Source: Gammaproteobacteria bacterium (lineage in GTDB: Bacteria > Pseudomonadota > Gammaproteobacteria > Steroidobacterales > Steroidobacteraceae). From it: 64,000 nt of DNA. The stretch spans positions 82,679 through 146,678 of the forward strand of contig JAJPKM010000006.1 in assembly GCA_021323735.1 (NCBI GenBank), read 5' to 3'. Numbering within the stretch: the stretch's first letter is position 1; each line of letters begins with the position of its first letter. Made by a program: the position numbers and the translations under genes. Below, piece by piece: positions 1-7,635 of the stretch. The notes beneath the pieces are model-generated. The model worked only from the letters and a program-made list of their open reading frames with translations. It made no database searches and was not told where the DNA came from.

Positions 1-746
1 TGCGCGAACGGCACCATGGTTTGCGCATGAATTCGCTCATAGGGTTCCGGCATGATCTGCCCTGCCGCCGCACGGGCTCGAAGCGTGAAGCCTTCGCTGT
101 GCGTGCCGCGCATCCCCAAGGTATCCCACACCTGCAATCGTTCCAAGGTGTAATCCGCCTTCAACAACACCACGAGGACCTGATCGTTGCCCGGCGCGTC
201 GGCGGCACGCCGAGCGGTCGTGACGATGCCGTCTGCCTCCACGGCGTAGGAGATGACCGTGGCCTTGCGTTCGAGGGTGATCTGGGCGCCGTCGTGCTCG
301 ACGGCGGCCTCGCTGGAGCGCACATTGCCGCCGGCCTGGCCTTCGGTGGTGGAGGATGCCATGAGCAGCTGCTCGTCGGCGATTCGCCGCAGGATCCGCT
401 CGAGTGTGGGGTGGTTCTTGAAGTGGCGCACCATGCACGCCATCTTGATTTGGTGCATCGCATAAATCAGGCCGGTCGAAGAACAGGCTTGGCCGAGGGT
501 GTAGCACGCATCCGCGATCTCCGCGATCGTGGCGCCTTCACCGTCCAGAGACTGGGGCACCTGGATGCCAAGCAGCCGCTGCTTGCGCAGTTCCGCGAAG
601 GCCTCACTGGGAAAACGCGCTTCCGCATCGACGGTGGCCGCATGGGCCTTGGCCACATCGGCGGCCGCGCGCGCCCGCGCCGCCATATCGGCTTGCCGTG
701 CGTTGGGAGTTAGGCTTCCCGGAAGCCGGTGGGTTTCTGTTGCCAT
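1..746 (-). CDS. Acyl-CoA dehydrogenase family protein, partial (C-terminus beyond window)
   Basis: Reading the minus strand from the ATG at 746 gives about 248 uninterrupted residues that run off the left edge. The N-terminus is an alanine-rich helical stretch, followed by blocks typical of the acyl-CoA dehydrogenase N-terminal and middle domains (for example YTLGQACSSTGLIYAMHQIK and ASSTTEGQAGGNVRSSEAA). These enzymes are FAD-dependent and oxidise acyl thioesters at the alpha-beta bond. The gene is divergent from the carrier protein gene at 940 with 193 bases between them, so the substrate may be a carrier-bound rather than a CoA-bound thioester; that is inference. The catalytic glutamate region lies outside the window. 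Other frames here are shadows. Confidence 0.85.
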   Translation of the reverse strand, partial: MATETHRLPGSLTPNARQADMAARARAAADVAKAHAATVDAEARFPSEAFAELRKQRLLGIQVPQSLDGEGATIAEIADACYTLGQACSSTGLIYAMHQIKMACMVRHFKNHPTLERILRRIADEQLLMASSTTEGQAGGNVRSSEAAVEHDGAQITLERKATVISYAVEADGIVTTARRAADAPGNDQVLVVLLKADYTLERLQVWDTLGMRGTHSEGFTLRARAAAGQIMPEPYERIHAQTMVPFA

Positions 747-831
747 GTCATCGCCTCGAGGGCCTGGAATTGGTCAATTATGCGGACCTGCTTATGGGGG
801 GACAATGACACGCCGGAGAAAATAAAGGTAC

Positions 832-859
832 TTAGTGACGGCTCACTCAGTTCTATAAA
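832..859 (+). promoter_or_regulatory. Possible promoter with inverted repeat upstream of carrier protein gene
   Basis: A TTAGTG (832-837) and a TATAAA (854-859) are separated by 16 bases, and an inverted repeat AGTGA-N4-TCACT (834-847) overlaps the presumed -35 element. It sits in the 193-base spacer between the divergent dehydrogenase and carrier protein genes. The -35 match is weak, so this is only a candidate. Confidence 0.28.
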
Positions 860-939
860 TATATGTCAAAGCTGCGGCGTATTCCGTATCCTGCGCCACA
901 CGGTATCATCGGTGCTGGTTTTGTCGGGAGAAGAATCGA

Positions 940-1212
940 GTGGATTCGCAGGCGAATGAGCGGGTAAGCGACCGGTTGATCACGCTCGTCACGGCGGTTT
1001 TGGGGGCAGGAGGCGTCGTTCCGAAGCCCTTTCCTCTGGAGGCTCAACTCAGCGACTTAGGGATCAGCTCCTTGAAAATGGTCAATTTGATGCTGGCCGT
1101 CGAGGTGGAGTTCGATATCGCCATCGCCCAAGGGGATATCACCCCCGAGAACTTCCATTCCCTGCAGTCGATTGAGGCCTTGATCGAACGGACCCTGTCG
1201 CAGAGATCCTAG
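940..1212 (+). CDS. Acyl carrier protein (phosphopantetheine-binding)
   Basis: This is a 90-residue carrier protein of normal length and acidity. The phosphopantetheine attachment region reads LGISSLKMVNLM; Ser44 aligns with the modified serine, but the usual DSL triplet is SSL. The start is GTG at 940 with a GGGAGA ribosome site about 8 bases upstream. It is not in a fatty acid synthesis context: no fabD, fabG or fabF is nearby. Its neighbours are a divergent acyl-CoA dehydrogenase, a PLP decarboxylase and an AMP-forming ligase, which suggests a dedicated carrier for a secondary or modified-amino-acid pathway (inference). Confidence 0.85.
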   Translation: MDSQANERVSDRLITLVTAVLGAGGVVPKPFPLEAQLSDLGISSLKMVNLMLAVEVEFDIAIAQGDITPENFHSLQSIEALIERTLSQRS

Positions 1213-1273
1213 TCGGTTGGAGATACGGGCCTGCAGCCGTTCTTGCCATCATCAGCGCAAATCCGACATGCGG

Positions 1274-2689
1274 CTAGCTTCGCTCGTTGAGCGCGGCAAT
1301 CAGCGCATTCACGTCGTCCATCCCGGTCTCGCCGTGGGTGGCGCAGATGCGCACCACATCCCGGCCTTCGAAAAGCGCGGGAGCCACCCACGCGCGGCCG
1401 GAGGCCACCACCCGCCGCACCAAGTCCCGCGCCGAGCCTAAGTGTGCGGGCGGGATGGCGTTGAGGACGGCCAGCGGTGAATCGTTGGCAATTTCCCAGC
1501 CCGAGGCGATCAGCCGCTGTCTGACACGCTCTATCACTTCCACGCCCCGTTCCACATGCGCGCCCATCCCCGTCCAGCCGGCTGCGGCGAGGGCGAGAAA
1601 CAAGCGCAGCCCCAGAAATCGCCGCGACCATTGCACCGTGTTCAAGTAAGGATCCACGCCTGGGATGCTCGAAGGCATGAAGCTGGTCGAGGCATGGAAT
1701 GCCTCGGATAGCAGCCCGCCGCGCCCCGTGATGAACATGGCACATCCCATCGTTGTCGCAAACCATTTATGCGCGTCGATGGTCAGTGAATCGGCACGCT
1801 CGATGCCGTCGAGCACACTGCGCAGGCGATTCGAGGCGAGCGCCGCGCCGCCCCAGGCGGCATCCACGTGAAACCACAGTCCTTCCTGCTTGGCGATGTC
1901 GGCGCAAGGGTGCAAGGGATCGATCATTCCGCCGGCGGTGGTTCCGGCCGTGGCGACCACCATCACGGGAACCGCACCGGCCGCGCGGTCCAGGGCAATG
2001 GCCTGTCGCAGGGCCGCAGGGTCCAACCGTCCGCGGCCGTCGGTGTCGACGAGGCACAGTGCCGCACGTCCGATACCGGCTTGATGCGCGATTTTCAGCC
2101 ACGCGATGTGGCAGTCGCGCGAAGTATAGAACCTCACAGGGCCTGCAAAGGCACGCGCGCCTTGGTCCGAGAAATTGGCATGGGCGCCTGTCAGTGCGCA
2201 GAGCAGGGCGGTGTAATTCGCCTCGGAGCCGCCGGTCGCAAAGTGTCCCGTCGCTTCACTGCCCAATCCAGCACGGTGCGCAAGCTTGCTGATCACATGG
2301 CTTTCCAGCGCCACCGGCACGGGAGAAGAGGCTGAACTCGCCAGCTGCGGATTGAAGCACCCCGCGATGCGATCTGCACATTGAGAGGGGAAGTTCGCGC
2401 CCGGATTGAACAGCCCGAAGTAGCGCGGATTCGCCATTTGCACGATGCCGTGCTCCATGCGCTCAATCGTCCAGCGCAGCGCATCCTCGAGCGGCTGCGG
2501 CTCGTTGAAATCGAAGCCATTGAGCTCGGCGCGAAATCTCTGCATATCGAGGTTGGGCGCCACCGGGCCCGCCTGTACCCGCCGCAAGGACTGTTCCAGC
2601 TCGAGCTGCAGCCAGCCCCCGATCCGGTCGCGGTCAGGGGTCTTCGGGAATAACGCCGGAATCGGATCCGGCAATGATCTCTGATTCAA
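1274..2689 (-). CDS. Group II PLP-dependent amino acid decarboxylase
   Basis: The 471-residue product has the full fold of the aromatic amino acid/glutamate decarboxylase group: a TGGSEANYTALL cofactor-phosphate loop, HVDAAWGG (Asp276, expected to contact the pyridine nitrogen) and DAHKW with Lys308 as the Schiff-base lysine. It should decarboxylate an amino acid to an amine; the substrate cannot be read from the sequence. Its start overlaps the stop of the upstream sulfhydrylase-like gene by four bases, so the two are probably translationally coupled. It converges on the carrier protein gene, leaving 61 bases between the ends. Confidence 0.88.
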   Translation of the reverse strand: MNQRSLPDPIPALFPKTPDRDRIGGWLQLELEQSLRRVQAGPVAPNLDMQRFRAELNGFDFNEPQPLEDALRWTIERMEHGIVQMANPRYFGLFNPGANFPSQCADRIAGCFNPQLASSASSPVPVALESHVISKLAHRAGLGSEATGHFATGGSEANYTALLCALTGAHANFSDQGARAFAGPVRFYTSRDCHIAWLKIAHQAGIGRAALCLVDTDGRGRLDPAALRQAIALDRAAGAVPVMVVATAGTTAGGMIDPLHPCADIAKQEGLWFHVDAAWGGAALASNRLRSVLDGIERADSLTIDAHKWFATTMGCAMFITGRGGLLSEAFHASTSFMPSSIPGVDPYLNTVQWSRRFLGLRLFLALAAAGWTGMGAHVERGVEVIERVRQRLIASGWEIANDSPLAVLNAIPPAHLGSARDLVRRVVASGRAWVAPALFEGRDVVRICATHGETGMDDVNALIAALNERS

Positions 2690-3960
2690 AGCGCGGCGCC
2701 GAGTGCTTGATCCAAATCGGCGAGGATGTCATCGATGTGTTCGATGCCCACGCTCAGTCGAATGCTGCCGGGACCGACGCCGGCTGCGAGTTGCTCCTCC
2801 GGGGACATTTGCCGATGCGTCGTCGATGCGGGATGGCACGCCAGCGACTTCGCATCGCCTAAATTCACCAGTCGCTTGAACAGCTTGAGCGCGTTGTAGA
2901 AACGCATGCCCGCCGGCAGCCCGCCGCGTATCTCGAAGGTCATGAGCGAGCATGCGCGGCCGCCCAGATATTTCTGCACCAAGGCATGGTAGGGATTGTC
3001 GGGAAATCCGGCGAAATTCACCGATTCGACGCGCGCGTCATCGCGCAGGAATTCGGCCACCTTGCGGGCATTGTCCACGTGCCGATCCACCCGCAGAGCC
3101 ACCGTTTCAATGCCTTGCAGCAGCAGGAATGCATTCATGGGGGAAAGCACCGCCCCCACCGTGCGTTGATACACGCTGCGGCATCGGCCAATGAAGGCGG
3201 AAGCACCAAAATGATCGGTGTAAACCAATCCGTGATAGGACTCGTCAGGCTCGGTGAACATGGGGTAGCGGGCCGCGTGCGCGATCCATGGAAACCGCCC
3301 GCAGTCGACGATGATCCCGCCCAGCGTAGTGCCGTGGCCGCCCATGAACTTGGTCAAGGAGTGAACGATGACATCGGCGCCATAATCGATGGGCCGAACC
3401 AACATCGGCGTCGCCACCGTGTTGTCGACGATCAAGGGCATACGGTGCCGATGAGCCAGAGCTGCCAGCGCTTCCAAATCGCATACGTTGCCGGCCGGGT
3501 TGCCGACGGTTTCGCAAAAGATCGCACGGGTATTTTCGTCGATCAGGGCCTCGAGATCGGCGGGCCGGTCGGATTTCGCGAACCGGACCTCGATTCCCAT
3601 CTTCGGCAAGATGTGGGCGAACAAGGTGTAGGTCGTGCCGTAGAGCTGCGGCACGGAGACGAGATTACGGCCCATCTCCAGCGCATTCATCGCGGCGTAG
3701 AAGAGCGCCGTTTGTCCCGAACTCACGCACAGCGCGCCGATGCCGCCCTCGAGCTCGGTGACCCGCTGCTCGAGAACGTCGGTGGTCGGGTTGCTGATCC
3801 GCGAATACCGGTATCCTGGAACTTCGAGGTTGAACAAGGCGGCGCCATGCTCGGCGCTGTCGAAGGAATATGCGGCCGTCTGGTATATCGGCACGGCGAC
3901 TGCCTTGGTGGTGGGGTCCGAATCGAAGCCCCCGTGTACGGCGATGGTTTCGCGCTTCAT
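2686..3960 (-). CDS. metY: O-acetylhomoserine sulfhydrylase (Cys/Met metabolism PLP enzyme)
   Basis: The 424-residue protein belongs to the gamma-family of Cys/Met PLP enzymes: YRYSRISNPTTDVLE near residue 50, SSGQTALFYA, IVDNTVATP and SLTKFMGGHGTT, with Lys204 binding PLP. Length and motifs fit O-acetylhomoserine aminocarboxypropyltransferase, which makes homocysteine from acetylhomoserine and sulfide. The ATG at 3960 was chosen because family members start at MKRETIAVHGG; a 24-residue upstream extension to 4032 is unlike the family. It is followed by the decarboxylase with an ATGA-type overlap. A gamma-lyase or a modified role inside the local cluster is possible. Confidence 0.85.
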   Translation of the reverse strand: MKRETIAVHGGFDSDPTTKAVAVPIYQTAAYSFDSAEHGAALFNLEVPGYRYSRISNPTTDVLEQRVTELEGGIGALCVSSGQTALFYAAMNALEMGRNLVSVPQLYGTTYTLFAHILPKMGIEVRFAKSDRPADLEALIDENTRAIFCETVGNPAGNVCDLEALAALAHRHRMPLIVDNTVATPMLVRPIDYGADVIVHSLTKFMGGHGTTLGGIIVDCGRFPWIAHAARYPMFTEPDESYHGLVYTDHFGASAFIGRCRSVYQRTVGAVLSPMNAFLLLQGIETVALRVDRHVDNARKVAEFLRDDARVESVNFAGFPDNPYHALVQKYLGGRACSLMTFEIRGGLPAGMRFYNALKLFKRLVNLGDAKSLACHPASTTHRQMSPEEQLAAGVGPGSIRLSVGIEHIDDILADLDQALGAAL

Positions 3961-4051
3961 CTTGGCAATTTTGGTAGTGAGTTTGTACCAGTGTATATCG
4001 AACCTTAAAGTTAGTCGTGGTATGGTTCGCAATTCCCCGGATGACGATTAA

Positions 4052-5857
4052 ATGCCCATTTCCGTGACAAAGTCCGGCGACGTCGATTCAAAATTCGCGC
4101 GCGACGCCTGGATCCGGGCACTGGCGAAGACGGCCCCGATCGCCGATCGGGGCGAGACCCTTCCGGAGCTGATTGCGCGTCTGAGCCTGGAATTCGGCGC
4201 CGCGCCCGCTCTCCTGTCCGCCGAAGCCTCCATGACGTACCGGCAGTTGGGGTCGCGGTGCCATCAGTACGCCCGCTGGGGAATTTCACAGGGCATCTTC
4301 CGGGGCGATGCCGTCGCGCTGCTGATGCCTAACTGCGCTGAGTACTTGGCCGTCTGGCTTGGGCTGACGCGTATCGGTGCCGTGGTTGCGCTGGTCAATT
4401 CGCAACTGGCCGGGGATGTATTGGCGCATTCGATCAACATCGTTCAGCCGAAGTTCTTGATCGTCGGTGCGGATCTCGCGCCCCGCATCGCGGCCATCCG
4501 CCCACATTTGGACAAGTCGCTTCAGTGCCGCGTGTTCGGAACGAGCCCGCTCGATATCGCTTCCCTCGGAGCGGAGCTCGCGGCCGTCAGTTCAGCGCCA
4601 CTGTCTTCATCCGAGCGCGCGGCGCCTCCTCTCGACGCGACGGCGCTGTATATCTACACCTCGGGCACGACCGGCTTGCCAAAGGCGGCTAAGGTCAGCC
4701 ATTACCGTCTCATGCAGTGGACTCATTGGTTCGCCGGCATGATGGATACGGCGCCCGCCGATCGCATGTTCAATTGCCTACCTCTCTACCACAGCATCGG
4801 CGGGGTGGTCGCGACCTTCGCGACACTGGTGAGCGGTGGGGCCGTGGTGATCCGCCCGCGCTTCTCGGCGTCCGATTTCTGGCGGGATGTGCGCGATGAG
4901 CGCTGTACGCTGTTTCAATACATCGGAGAGCTGTGCCGCTACTTGGTCAATTCGCCTCATCGGCCGATCGAGACCGAACATTCGCTGCGTGTGGCGTGCG
5001 GCAACGGGTTGCGGGCAGACGTCTGGGACGCATTCAAGACGCGCTTCAAGATTCCGCGCATCCTCGAATACTACGCGTCGACCGAGGGCAATTTTTCCTT
5101 GTACAACTGCGAGGGGCGGCCGGGTGCCATCGGCCGCATTCCCCCGTTTCTCGCCGGCCGATTGCCCGTGGCGCTGCTGAAGATCGACGTCGACACTTCG
5201 GAACCACGGCGCAACGCGCAGGGATTTTGCGAACGCTGCGCGGCCGATGAGATCGGAGAGGCCGTAGGGCTCATGCCCAAAGCTGATGGGCAGCGCGCGG
5301 GTCGATTCGAGGGCTACGCGGATCCGGAGGCCTCGCAGCGCAAGGTGCTGCGCAATGTCTTCCAGGAGGGCGATTCGTGGTATCGGACCGGCGATTTGAT
5401 GCGCCGTGACGAACGCGGGTTTTATTACTTCGTCGACCGGGTCGGAGATACCTATCGCTGGAAGGGTGAGAATGTTTCGACCGCCGAAGTCTCGACCGCG
5501 CTCACGGCATGCCGCGGCGTGATCGGTGCCGTCGTTTACGGCCTGGGCGTGCCGGGAGCGGAGGGCCGGGCGGGGGCCGCCGCGCTTCAGGTGAACGATG
5601 AATTCGATCTTGCCGCGTTTCGCGCCGAGGCGGCCTTGCGTCTGCCCCCCTATGCACGGCCACTGTTTCTGCGGATCGTGCCGATGTTCGACGCCACCGC
5701 GACCTTCAAGCCGCGCAAGCAGGCGCTGATCCAGTCGGGGTTCGATCCTAAGCTCATCGACGATCCGCTGTTCTTCGACGATCCCCGGTTGCAGCGCTAC
5801 GTTGCGCTTGATGCCGCGCTGTTCGCAGAGATATCGAGCGGTGCGCTGAAGATCTAG
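4052..5857 (+). CDS. FATP/FadD6-type acyl-CoA synthetase (AMP-forming)
   Basis: The 601-residue protein has the adenylate-forming P-loop YIYTSGTTGLPKAAK (residues 200-214), an EYYASTEGN block, and DRVGDTYRWKGENVSTAEV, the signature of very-long-chain acyl-CoA synthetases/fatty acid transport proteins. It should activate a fatty or similar carboxylic acid as acyl-AMP and pass it to CoA, or possibly to the neighbouring carrier protein (inference). The gene is divergent from metY, 91 bases away, so the two may share a regulatory region. The last 60 residues (FKPRKQALI) match the normal C-terminal lid, so the gene is complete. Confidence 0.88.
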   Translation: MPISVTKSGDVDSKFARDAWIRALAKTAPIADRGETLPELIARLSLEFGAAPALLSAEASMTYRQLGSRCHQYARWGISQGIFRGDAVALLMPNCAEYLAVWLGLTRIGAVVALVNSQLAGDVLAHSINIVQPKFLIVGADLAPRIAAIRPHLDKSLQCRVFGTSPLDIASLGAELAAVSSAPLSSSERAAPPLDATALYIYTSGTTGLPKAAKVSHYRLMQWTHWFAGMMDTAPADRMFNCLPLYHSIGGVVATFATLVSGGAVVIRPRFSASDFWRDVRDERCTLFQYIGELCRYLVNSPHRPIETEHSLRVACGNGLRADVWDAFKTRFKIPRILEYYASTEGNFSLYNCEGRPGAIGRIPPFLAGRLPVALLKIDVDTSEPRRNAQGFCERCAADEIGEAVGLMPKADGQRAGRFEGYADPEASQRKVLRNVFQEGDSWYRTGDLMRRDERGFYYFVDRVGDTYRWKGENVSTAEVSTALTACRGVIGAVVYGLGVPGAEGRAGAAALQVNDEFDLAAFRAEAALRLPPYARPLFLRIVPMFDATATFKPRKQALIQSGFDPKLIDDPLFFDDPRLQRYVALDAALFAEISSGALKI

Positions 5858-5923
5858 CCTGAAACATCATCGATTATCGGCATATATCCCGGTGCACTCG
5901 AGCCCTTCCCCGGTGCGCATGAG

Positions 5924-7354
5924 TTAACTGTTCAGGCTGCCCGCCTCCGGTTCGCCGACATGCGCCAATGCATTGGCGATCGGTATTTGCACGATGAGCA
6001 TCGTGCCGCCGGATGCCGGGCTCCTCACGTCCAGGCGCCCGCCGAGTGCACGGACTCGATGGCGCATCGAAGCGAGGCCGTGCGAGGCGATGGATATGAA
6101 ACGTTCAGGCGGTATGCCGATGCCGTCATCGGCGATGCGCATCACCAAGGTCTCGTCGTCCATGTCGAAGCCGATGTCGGCAGATTTCGCCCCCGAATGT
6201 TTCAGAATATTACTAAAGGCCTCCTGGGCGATGCGAAACAGCGCGATCGAAGCTTCAGATTTGAAGCGCGGCTCCTCCTCGGGATAGGACTCGGTGCACT
6301 TGAGTCCGGCGCTGCCGCAGGTTTCCTTCATCTGCCAGCGCAGCGCGGCGAACAAGCCCACATTGTCCAGAAGCGTCGGTCGCAGTTCCTCGATGATGCG
6401 CCGTTTCAAGTCGACTCCGGCCGAGAGATTCTGCTGTACCCGATGGAGCCGCTGCTTCAGATCGGGATCGTTCTTCGCGTAGTGCTGCTCGGCCCATGAA
6501 ATGTCCATGCGTGCACCGACCAGCAAGCCCCCGAGCTCGTCATGCAACTCGCGCGCCAGGCTGGCTTTCTCGCGTTCGGCCACATTCTGCAAGTGGGTGG
6601 ACAGTTCCACCAGTTCACGGGTTCTGTCCTCCACCTCGTGTTCCAGCTGCAGCTTTTGATCCTGCAATTCGACGGTGAGCGCCGTGCGCCGGCGTATATC
6701 CAGCCACACCAGGCGCGAGGCGACACCGACGAGCAACATGCTGAAAACAGTACCGCTGAGGGTGATCCAGCGGCTCAAGGTCTGCGAGCCGGCCCAATGC
6801 GCGCTGGCGGCCTGATGCTCGGCCGTTTCGCGATTGCGCAGCTCGTCCAAAACGGCATTGATCTTCGCGCCGGTATCGGCGCCGACGCTGGTTTTTACCA
6901 GCGCCACCGCCGCCGTAACGCCCTGTGCCTGCTGAATGGCCACGATCATGGACAAATCCGCCAGACGCTTGCCGATCAGGACATGCAGGTCACGCACTTG
7001 ACCCAGCTCCATGTCCGAACCCGCATAAGCCAAACGCAGCTGCTCCAGATGCGGCTCCACGTCGGCAACGACTCGATTGTAGATGTCGATGTAGCGCTGG
7101 TCTTCGGTCAGCAAAAACCCCCGCTGGGCGCTCACCGATTGTGCCAGCGTATTCTGCAGCGCTTCGAGGGCATGTTCGCGCGCGGCGGATTTCTGCAGCC
7201 GCTCGCCCGCTTCCTGCAGCCGCGCGTGACCCTCGCTCGTCACGAAGAACAAAGCGGCCAAGAAGCCGACGATGAGAAACGGAGGAATCGCCACGTACCA
7301 GCGGCCCAAACCGTCCAGCGCTTGACTCAGCAAGTTCTTGCGATTCGCGCCCAT
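5924..7354 (-). CDS. CHASE3 sensor histidine kinase of the NarX/NarL type
   Basis: The 476-residue membrane kinase has one membrane segment near 19-38, a periplasmic helical CHASE3-like region with SAQRGFLLTEDQRY, a second segment near 197-218, a coiled coil, a HisKA_3 box AREKASLARELHDELGG (His271) and a HATPase with DDGIGIPPERF. This class pairs with LuxR-type response regulators, but none lies in the window, so it is an orphan here. The ATG at 7354 gives a normal N-terminus; a TTG at 7420 would add 22 residues. A palindrome at 7542-7556 lies in its upstream region. Confidence 0.86.
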   Translation of the reverse strand: MGANRKNLLSQALDGLGRWYVAIPPFLIVGFLAALFFVTSEGHARLQEAGERLQKSAAREHALEALQNTLAQSVSAQRGFLLTEDQRYIDIYNRVVADVEPHLEQLRLAYAGSDMELGQVRDLHVLIGKRLADLSMIVAIQQAQGVTAAVALVKTSVGADTGAKINAVLDELRNRETAEHQAASAHWAGSQTLSRWITLSGTVFSMLLVGVASRLVWLDIRRRTALTVELQDQKLQLEHEVEDRTRELVELSTHLQNVAEREKASLARELHDELGGLLVGARMDISWAEQHYAKNDPDLKQRLHRVQQNLSAGVDLKRRIIEELRPTLLDNVGLFAALRWQMKETCGSAGLKCTESYPEEEPRFKSEASIALFRIAQEAFSNILKHSGAKSADIGFDMDDETLVMRIADDGIGIPPERFISIASHGLASMRHRVRALGGRLDVRSPASGGTMLIVQIPIANALAHVGEPEAGSLNS

Positions 7355-7541
7355 GTCGCCCCGAAGATTGCGCCCCTCGGCGGGTAAGGAGCCTGAAGGA
7401 TACTGCAACGCGCGCGCCAAGGTATGGCGGATCAGTGGCCGAGACGCGTGATCATGGGACGGAAATGGTCAAACTGCTTCCGGCGCGATCGTCGTCGCAA
7501 AATCGCCTCACCGGGGGCCGCGAACGCGAGCGGCGGCTCCC

Positions 7542-7556
7542 GTGTAAGGTTTACAC
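7542..7556. promoter_or_regulatory. Inverted repeat GTGTAA-N3-TTACAC, copy 1
   Basis: Perfect six-base arms around a 3-base centre (GGT), extended by one more matching C/G pair. It lies 188 bases upstream of the CHASE3 kinase start, in the spacer behind the GGDEF-EAL gene. The same arms and spacing recur at 48306-48320. The form suits a dimeric repressor or activator, which I cannot name. Confidence 0.5.
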
Positions 7557-7635
7557 GCCAGGAGCCCTGGCCGAGCAATTCATGGACAGCGGAAAATAAC
7601 CATCCTATCTGCCCTTAGTGCACGAATAGTCCAGC

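Noticed and set aside
21..713. Plus-strand open frame of 230 codons at the left edge
   Set aside because: The opposite strand codes the acyl-CoA dehydrogenase N-terminus in this region; the plus-strand frame has no family features.
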